A DNA stretch of 64,000 bases from Sinomonas albida (GTDB taxonomy: Bacteria > Actinomycetota > Actinomycetes > Actinomycetales > Micrococcaceae). The notes under the pieces were generated by a model, which ran no database searches, was not told the origin of the DNA, and saw nothing but the letters and a program-made list of their open reading frames with translations. A program made the position numbers and the translations under genes. Location: the NCBI RefSeq assembly GCF_004919045.1, contig NZ_SWDW01000005.1, forward strand, positions 186,001 through 250,000, in the 5' to 3' direction. How positions within the stretch are numbered: position 1 is the first letter of the stretch; every line of letters starts with the position of its first letter. Shown here in pieces: positions 59,389 through 64,000 of this stretch.

Positions 59389-60036
59389 GTGGAAATCACT
59401 GCAGAAAGAGTGACCGTCACGATCCACGGCCAGGACGTCGTGACGCGGCAAAGTGTGTCGGCGAAGCCGGGAAGCTCGCTCGCGCTGGTCGGCCCGAGCG
59501 GCTCCGGCAAGACCACGTTGCTCAACGTCCTCGGCCTCTTGCTGCGCGTCGACGGCGGCAGGGTCCTCGTCGGGGATCAGGACGCCACCCGCTGGGACGA
59601 CCGCCGTCGTCGTCAGTTCTGGCAGCAAAGCGCGGCGTTCGTCTTCCAGGACTACGGGCTCATCGACGAAGAATCGGTCGCCTACAACGTCGCCCTGTCG
59701 AAGCTGCCCCTCTTCGGCCTCCGCGGCGGCCACAAGGCGGGCGTGGAGGAAGTCCTCAAACGGGTCGGGCTCGGCGGCCGCTCGTCGGACAAGGTCTCGA
59801 CCTTGAGCGGCGGGGAGAAACAGCGGGTCGGCCTCGCCCGCGCAATGTTCCGCTCGGCGGACGTCATCTTCGCGGATGAGCCGACAGCGTCTCTCGATCT
59901 GGAGAACCGGAATCTCGTCACGAGCTTCCTGTTGGCGGAGGCGGCGCGGGGCGCCACGGTGGTAGTCGCGACACATGACGAGGCCCTGATGGCGGCCTGT
60001 CATGAGCGGATGAGCTTGGGACAGGCCGCCGGATAG
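59389..60036 (+). CDS. ABC transporter ATP-binding protein, bacteriocin-export type
   Basis: The 215-aa product is a complete ABC ATPase of the MacB/LolD size class: Walker A GPSGSGKTTLLNVLG, Q-loop AFVFQDYGLIDEESV, signature LSGGEKQRVGLARA, Walker B VIFADEPTASLD and switch THDEALMA. It matches the lactococcin-972-group export ATPases. GTG 59389 follows AAAGGGGAACC and lies 11 bp after the membrane partner's stop, so the two form one transporter. gpmA follows 9 bp later but is a separate, ordinary gene. Confidence 0.88.
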   Translation: MEITAERVTVTIHGQDVVTRQSVSAKPGSSLALVGPSGSGKTTLLNVLGLLLRVDGGRVLVGDQDATRWDDRRRRQFWQQSAAFVFQDYGLIDEESVAYNVALSKLPLFGLRGGHKAGVEEVLKRVGLGGRSSDKVSTLSGGEKQRVGLARAMFRSADVIFADEPTASLDLENRNLVTSFLLAEAARGATVVVATHDEALMAACHERMSLGQAAG

Positions 60037-60045
60037 CATGGCCCC

Positions 60046-60792
60046 ATGACTTACACGCTGATCCTGCTGCGCCATGGGCACAGCGACTGGAACGCCAAGA
60101 ACCTCTTCACGGGCTGGGTTGACGTGGACCTCAACGACCAGGGCCGTGAGGAGGCTCAGCGGGGCGGGGAACTGCTCGCCGACAAGGGCCTGCTCCCCGA
60201 CATCCTGTACACGTCGCGGCTCAAGCGCGCCATCAACACGGCAAACATCGCCCTCGCCGCGGCCGACCGCGGCTGGATCGACGTCAAGCGCTCGTGGCGC
60301 CTCAACGAGCGCCACTACGGTGCGCTCCAGGGCAAGGACAAGGCCCAGACGCTCGCCGAGTTCGGCGAGGCCCAGTTCATGGAGTGGCGCCGCTCGTACG
60401 ACGTTCCGCCGCCCCCGCTCGCGGACGATTCGGAGTTCTCCCAGGCGGGCGACCCCCGCTACGCCGACCTCGGCGACGACCTCCCGCGCACCGAGTGCCT
60501 CAAGGACGTGCTCATCCGCCTCATGCCGTACTGGGAGTCGGACATCAAGGAAGACCTCCAGGCGGGCAAGACGGTGCTCGTCACGGCGCACGGCAACTCG
60601 CTCCGGGCCCTCGTGAAGCACCTCGACGGCATCAGCGACGCGGACATCGCGGGGCTCAACATCCCCACGGGCATCCCGCTCGTGTACGAGCTCGACGAGG
60701 ACTTCAAGCCGACCAACCCGGGCGGCACCTACCTCGACCCCGCGGCGGCCGCAGCGTCGATCGAGGCGGTCAAGAACCAGGGCAAGAAGTAG
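60046..60792 (+). CDS. gpmA: 2,3-bisphosphoglycerate-dependent phosphoglycerate mutase
   Basis: The 248-aa product interconverts 3- and 2-phosphoglycerate in glycolysis. The N-terminal [20 protein letters not shown] holds the phosphorylated His, [20 protein letters not shown] and the second histidine in [16 protein letters not shown] complete the catalytic set. Length is normal. It follows the ABC transporter gene by 9 bp but sits in a GC-rich, well-conserved stretch near phoU and senX3-regX3, as in related genera. A perfect hairpin terminator follows. Confidence 0.97.
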   Translation: MTYTLILLRHGHSDWNAKNLFTGWVDVDLNDQGREEAQRGGELLADKGLLPDILYTSRLKRAINTANIALAAADRGWIDVKRSWRLNERHYGALQGKDKAQTLAEFGEAQFMEWRRSYDVPPPPLADDSEFSQAGDPRYADLGDDLPRTECLKDVLIRLMPYWESDIKEDLQAGKTVLVTAHGNSLRALVKHLDGISDADIAGLNIPTGIPLVYELDEDFKPTNPGGTYLDPAAAAASIEAVKNQGKK

Positions 60793-60833
60793 TCCACTCC
60801 CGCTGAGGCCTTGCCCCGCGGCGGAACAGACGC

Positions 60834-60867
60834 CGGCGGCTGCTCACCGTATGGTGAGCAGCCGCCG
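60834..60867. terminator. Bidirectional hairpin terminator
   Basis: A perfect 15-bp stem CGGCGGCTGCTCACC / GGTGAGCAGCCGCCG (60834-60848, 60853-60867) with a GTAT loop, between the convergent gpmA and phoU genes. It shares its core with the hairpin at 63689. Confidence 0.85.
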
Positions 60868-60891
60868 TCGTTCGTCCAACGCCCAGCGGCG

Positions 60892-61551
60892 TCAGTTGGA
60901 CGTCATGTCCCCATCCCACTCGCCGGTCACGAGGTAGGAGACCTTGCGGCTCACGGAGACTCCGTGGTCGGCAAAGCGCTCGAAGTAGCGGCTCGCGAGG
61001 GCGGCGTCGACGGCGAGGGCCGGCGAGCCGGTCCACGCGGAGTCTGCGATCGCACGGAACACGCCCGCGTGAAGGTCGTCGATCTCGGCGTTGGAGCCCT
61101 GGATCTTGGCGACGAGCGACAGATCGTGGGTCTCGAGGAGCTCCGCGACGTCCGCGATGATGCTCTGGTCGAGCTCGGCCATGCGGGCGAACGTCTTGGC
61201 GAGACGTTCCGGAACCGCGCTCTCCGGGTACCGAAGGCGCGCGAGCTGGGCGATGTGACGGGCAAGGTCGCCCATGCGCTCAAGCGAGGCGCTCATCCGC
61301 AGGGAGCTGACGAGCGTCCGGAGGTCGCTCGCGACCGGGCCCTGGAGGGCGAGGATGTCGATCGCGCGTTCGTCGAGCGCGTTCTGGCGGAAGTCGATTC
61401 GGGCGTCCTCGGCGATGACTTCCTGCGCGAGGTCTACGTCAGCGGTCTGGAACGACTCGATGGCCTTGTCTAGGGCGGTCGCGACGAGACGCGCGATCTC
61501 CACGAGATCGTCGTGGACTGACTTGAGTTCTTCCTGAAAAACTTTGCGCAC
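60892..61551 (-). CDS. phoU: Phosphate signalling protein PhoU
   Basis: The 219-aa product has two tandem three-helix PhoU domains with RKVFQEELKSVHDDLVEI, DARIDFRQNALDERAIDILA, ALQGPVASDLRTLVSSLRMS (first domain) and the repeated pattern in the second (VFRAIADSAW...YFERFADHGVSVSRKVSYLV). It represses phosphate uptake signalling through the Pst transporter and sensor kinase. GTG 61551 follows AAAGGACACCGCC. It diverges from senX3 across 207 bp that contain a Pho-box-like repeat. Confidence 0.94.
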   Translation of the reverse strand: MRKVFQEELKSVHDDLVEIARLVATALDKAIESFQTADVDLAQEVIAEDARIDFRQNALDERAIDILALQGPVASDLRTLVSSLRMSASLERMGDLARHIAQLARLRYPESAVPERLAKTFARMAELDQSIIADVAELLETHDLSLVAKIQGSNAEIDDLHAGVFRAIADSAWTGSPALAVDAALASRYFERFADHGVSVSRKVSYLVTGEWDGDMTSN

Positions 61552-61676
61552 GGCGGTGTCCTTTCCTCGGTGCTCCGTGTCGGTGCGCACGGGCGCGGGA
61601 ATTGCCGTCCCGTCACATGCCCTCGCGGGTGCTTCGACTTGTCACACTTCCAGCGGCGGATGAATACTTGCCGCCC

Positions 61677-61699
61677 GTTACGTGAACGATACGTGAACC
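61677..61699. promoter_or_regulatory. Pho-box-like direct repeat between phoU and senX3
   Basis: On the minus strand GTTCACGTATC and GTTCACGTAAC form a perfect 11-nt-spaced direct repeat (61698-61677 region), preceded by another G. Direct GTTCAC repeats with 11-nt spacing are the binding pattern of PhoP/RegX3-type regulators in actinobacteria. It lies about 60 bp before senX3 and 126 bp before phoU, so it could control both. Confidence 0.75.
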
Positions 61700-61758
61700 G
61701 GGGTCCAAGCCGGCGCACCCGGTCCGAGCAAGTCTGGGTCCGCCCCTAAGCTAATGGT

Positions 61759-62967
61759 GTGGATCCTCTCGTCGTCGGCATCGTCGCGGGCCTTCTCGGC
61801 CTGTCCTTCGGGGCCTTCGGCGTCCTCGCGTTCCGCGCGAGCCAGCGTCAGCGCGCCCTGCTCGAGGGTGCGCCAGGCGAGGCGACCTTCCCGGAGGGCG
61901 CCGCAGACGTTCTCGCCGTGCTCGGCAAAGCGTTCGTGGTCGTCGATGCGATCGACAGCGTGGTCCGCGCGAGCCCCGCGGCGTACGCGTACGGCTTGGT
62001 TCGCGGCCACACCGTGGTGCACCGCGAGCTGCTCACCATGACGGCCAAGGTCCGCGGCAACGGGGTAGTGATCGAGAAGCAGTTCGAGCTTCCGCGCGGC
62101 CCGCTCGGCCAGGGAACGATCATCGTCAACGTCCGCGCGGCGATGCTCGGCGAGGAATACATCCTCCTGCTCGCCGACGACCGCACCGAGATCACGCGTA
62201 CGGAGCGCATCCGCAACGACTTCGTGGCGAACGTTTCGCACGAGCTCAAGACGCCGGTGGGGGCCATCTCGCTGCTGGCCGAGGCGCTTGAGGCGAGCCC
62301 CGACGACGAGGACGCTGTGCGGCGCTTCGCCCAGCGCATGCACAAGGAGTCGACGCGGCTCGCGGCCCTCGTGCAGGACATCATCGAGCTCTCGCGGCTA
62401 CAGGCGGCGGACATCGTCCACCAGGGCAAGGTCGTGGACGTCAACGATGTCGTCGCGGACGCCGTTGACCGCTCGCGGCTAGCGGCTGAGGCCAAGCACA
62501 TCTCCGTCGTGGTCGGCGGGGCCAGCGCCCACAAGGTCTACGGCGATCCTGACCTCCTGGTCAACGCCTTCCGCAATCTCATCGACAACGCCATCCGCTA
62601 CTCGTCCGAAAATACGAAGGTCGGGATCGGCATCCGGGACAAGGACGGCCTCGTCTCGGTGTCGGTCGCAGATCAGGGCGAGGGACTCAAGCAGGAAGAC
62701 CAGGAACGGGTCTTCGAGCGCTTCTACCGGGTAGACGCCGCAAGGTCGCGGCAGACTGGCGGCACGGGCCTCGGCCTGAGCATTGTCAAGCACGTCGTGG
62801 AGAACCACGGCGGCGAGGTGACCGTGTGGTCCCAGCTTGGCAAGGGCTCGACCTTCACGGTGCGGCTGCCCCAGATGGAAGAAGACCAAGGCGCTGAGAG
62901 CACGGAGCCAGCCGGCCGGCGCCAAGAAGGGGCCGCGCGGCCCCCTGAGCAAGGAGCGATCGCTTGA
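61759..62967 (+). CDS. senX3: Sensor histidine kinase SenX3
   Basis: The 402-aa product has one N-terminal membrane helix (about 5-26), a PAS-like domain (about 50-140), a HisKA domain with NVSHELKTPVG (phosphorylated H161), and an HATPase domain with NLIDNAIRYSSENT, VADQGEGLKQEDQERVFERF and GGTGLGLSIVKHVVENHGG. SenX3 senses phosphate status, together with PhoU and the Pst system, and phosphorylates RegX3. GTG 61759 starts it. It overlaps regX3 by TTGA. Confidence 0.95.
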   Translation: MDPLVVGIVAGLLGLSFGAFGVLAFRASQRQRALLEGAPGEATFPEGAADVLAVLGKAFVVVDAIDSVVRASPAAYAYGLVRGHTVVHRELLTMTAKVRGNGVVIEKQFELPRGPLGQGTIIVNVRAAMLGEEYILLLADDRTEITRTERIRNDFVANVSHELKTPVGAISLLAEALEASPDDEDAVRRFAQRMHKESTRLAALVQDIIELSRLQAADIVHQGKVVDVNDVVADAVDRSRLAAEAKHISVVVGGASAHKVYGDPDLLVNAFRNLIDNAIRYSSENTKVGIGIRDKDGLVSVSVADQGEGLKQEDQERVFERFYRVDAARSRQTGGTGLGLSIVKHVVENHGGEVTVWSQLGKGSTFTVRLPQMEEDQGAESTEPAGRRQEGAARPPEQGAIA

Positions 62968-63644
62968 GCAGGATCCTGATCGTGGAGGACGAGGAGTCGT
63001 TCAGCGACCCCCTGTCCTTCCTCCTCGGCAAGGAGGGTTACGAGGTCGAGGTGGTCGACAACGGCACCGACGCCCTTGTCGAGTTCGACCGGAACGGCGC
63101 CGACCTGGTCCTGCTGGACCTCCAGCTGCCCGGAACACCGGGCACCGAGGTCTGCCGGCAGCTCCGTGCGCGCTCGAACGTGCCGGTCATCATGCTCACT
63201 GCCAAGGACTCGGAGATCGACAAGGTCGTGGGGCTCGAACTCGGCGCCGACGACTACGTCACGAAGCCGTACTCGTCCCGTGAGCTCGTGGCCCGCGTGC
63301 GCGCCGTGCTGCGCCGCCACGGCGAGCCGGAGGAGCTCATCTCCTCGACGGTCCAGGCCGGGCCTGTGCGGATGGACGTCGAGCGCCACGTGGTGAGCGT
63401 GGACGGCGATCAGGTCGCCCTGCCGCTCAAGGAGTTCGAGCTTCTCGAAATGCTGCTGCGGAACTCCGGGCGCGTGCTGACGCGCGGCCAGCTCATCGAC
63501 CGGGTCTGGGGCTCGGACTATGTGGGGGACACCAAGACCCTCGACGTGCACGTCAAGCGCCTTCGCAGCAAGATCGAGCCGGACCCGTCGAGCCCGCGCT
63601 ACCTCGTGACGGTGCGTGGGCTGGGCTACAAGTTCGAACCCTGA
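62964..63644 (+). CDS. regX3: Response regulator RegX3 (OmpR/PhoB type)
   Basis: The 226-aa product has a receiver domain with ILIVEDEESF acidic pocket, phosphoacceptor D52 in VLLDLQLPG, and VTKPYSSRELVARV with the conserved Lys. A winged-helix DNA-binding domain (LPLKEFELLEMLLRNSGRVL, TKTLDVHVKRLRSKIE, YLVTVRGLGYKFEP) follows. It activates phosphate-starvation genes. The start is TTG 62964, overlapping the senX3 stop (TTGA). A near-perfect hairpin terminator follows. Confidence 0.96.
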   Translation: MSRILIVEDEESFSDPLSFLLGKEGYEVEVVDNGTDALVEFDRNGADLVLLDLQLPGTPGTEVCRQLRARSNVPVIMLTAKDSEIDKVVGLELGADDYVTKPYSSRELVARVRAVLRRHGEPEELISSTVQAGPVRMDVERHVVSVDGDQVALPLKEFELLEMLLRNSGRVLTRGQLIDRVWGSDYVGDTKTLDVHVKRLRSKIEPDPSSPRYLVTVRGLGYKFEP

Positions 63645-63688
63645 TCGCAACGCGGTTCCCGTCGCGGCGCCTGAAAGCCGGGGCGAGC

Positions 63689-63738
63689 ACAGACGACGGC
63701 GGCCGCTCACCCTGAGGTGAGCGGCCGTCGTCGTCTGT
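63689..63738. terminator. Large hairpin terminator
   Basis: A 23-bp stem (63689-63711 and 63716-63738) with one G-T wobble and a CTGA loop; the core is GCGGCCGCTCACC / GGTGAGCGGCC. It lies between convergent regX3 and the partial minus-strand gene. Confidence 0.88.
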
Positions 63739-63751
63739 TGGCTTTGCGAGC

Positions 63752-64000
63752 TTACTTGCTCGGGGTCGCGGAAGGCGTCGCGGAGGCCGAACCCGAGGCG
63801 GAACCCGAAGCGGAGCTGGAGCTCGAGGCCGACGCCGAGCCCGAGGCGCTCGAGGTGGCGCTCGACGACGGGGTCGGGAGGTACTTCCGGTAGTCCTGGA
63901 GCGTGCCGTCGAGGACCGGAACCTTGACCGACTGGCTCGTACCGCCAGCCTTCACGGTGACGTCCACGAGCGAGCCGGGGACGCCGCCAACGTGCGTGAA
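63752..64000 (-). CDS. C-terminal part of a secreted protein, possibly LpqE/PCuAC-like lipoprotein
   Basis: The frame is open to the window edge, so only the last 82 codons are visible. They read FTHVGGVPGSLVDVTVKAGG, TSQSVKVPVLDGTLQDYRKY, then a tail of Ser/Ala/Gly/Pro repeats (SASGSASASSSSSASGS). A beta-sandwich end with VPVLDGTLxxY plus position next to regX3 recalls LpqE-type (copper-chaperone-like) lipoproteins of actinobacteria, but this is only a tentative match. The low-complexity tail is unusual. A GTG at 63967 is probably internal. Confidence 0.45.
   Translation of the reverse strand, partial: FTHVGGVPGSLVDVTVKAGGTSQSVKVPVLDGTLQDYRKYLPTPSSSATSSASGSASASSSSSASGSASGSASATPSATPSK

Overview
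The window is a GC-rich chromosomal segment from an actinobacterium, most likely a Micrococcaceae member close to Sinomonas/Arthrobacter. Supporting signs are the strong G/C third-position bias, frequent GTG and TTG starts, a proteasome activator ending in GQYL, LGFP cell-wall repeats, a Streptomyces-type gas vesicle gene set, and the senX3-regX3/phoU neighbourhood ending beside what looks like lpqE. No rRNA, CRISPR array or prophage was seen. Two tRNA genes (Ser-TGA, Thr-CGT) and one IS110-family element are present.

Layout. 1-12.3 kb: metabolic and housekeeping genes (FAD/NAD(P)-binding protein, VOC protein, quinone oxidoreductase, proteasome activator Bpa, aldo/keto reductase, GH15 glycosidase, orphan Vsr endonuclease, degenerate SDR), then a tight minus-strand operon of an MDR dehydrogenase, a 6-pyruvoyl-tetrahydropterin-synthase-like protein lacking key residues, and a GT4 glycosyltransferase. 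12.3-36 kb: an apparent general-stress island. It opens with a SigB/SigF-type sigma factor whose promoter region carries two identical palindromes. Small membrane or soluble stress-type proteins follow (Rho_N, DUF6328, SPW), then amylosucrase, a secreted LGFP-repeat metalloprotease, a ten-gene gas vesicle operon (20.6-26.8 kb), a TM2 protein, an MFS transporter, DUF2795, a PoxB-like enzyme, topoisomerase IB, a CYP152 fatty-acid peroxygenase and a PLP decarboxylase gene broken by an in-frame TAG. Several of these genes are preceded by GTTT-N14-16-GGGTAA-like SigB-type promoters. One is a bidirectional, interlocked promoter between the P450 and the decarboxylase.

36-40.5 kb: a seven-gene, translationally coupled Mrp/Mbh-like cation/proton antiporter operon with no ND5-type MrpA. 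40.6-48.6 kb: small unknown genes, an IS110 element that truncates a helicase-associated-domain gene, two c-di-GMP turnover proteins, a cold-shock protein, a DUF805 protein, a second atypical SDR and tRNA-Thr. 48.7-55.9 kb: a phosphonatase-like HAD hydrolase, a secreted peptidase-like lipoprotein, holB-tmk, a cystathionine-gamma-synthase-type enzyme, a DUF2516 protein and a methyltransferase. 56.1-60.0 kb: a lower-GC operon encoding a secreted 294-aa protein, a 96-aa cytosolic protein, a bacteriocin-associated 7-8 TM protein and its ABC ATPase. This is the best candidate for an undescribed secreted peptide/antagonism system. 60.0-64.0 kb: gpmA, phoU, a Pho-box-like direct repeat, senX3, regX3 and the end of a probable LpqE-like lipoprotein.

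How it fits together: the sigma factor and its matching promoter motifs suggest coordinated expression of buoyancy (gas vesicles), envelope (LGFP, SPW, TM2), overflow-carbon and oxidative functions under stress. The right end carries phosphate-starvation control and a possible antagonism operon. All functional statements come from reading motifs and families by eye; no database search was run.
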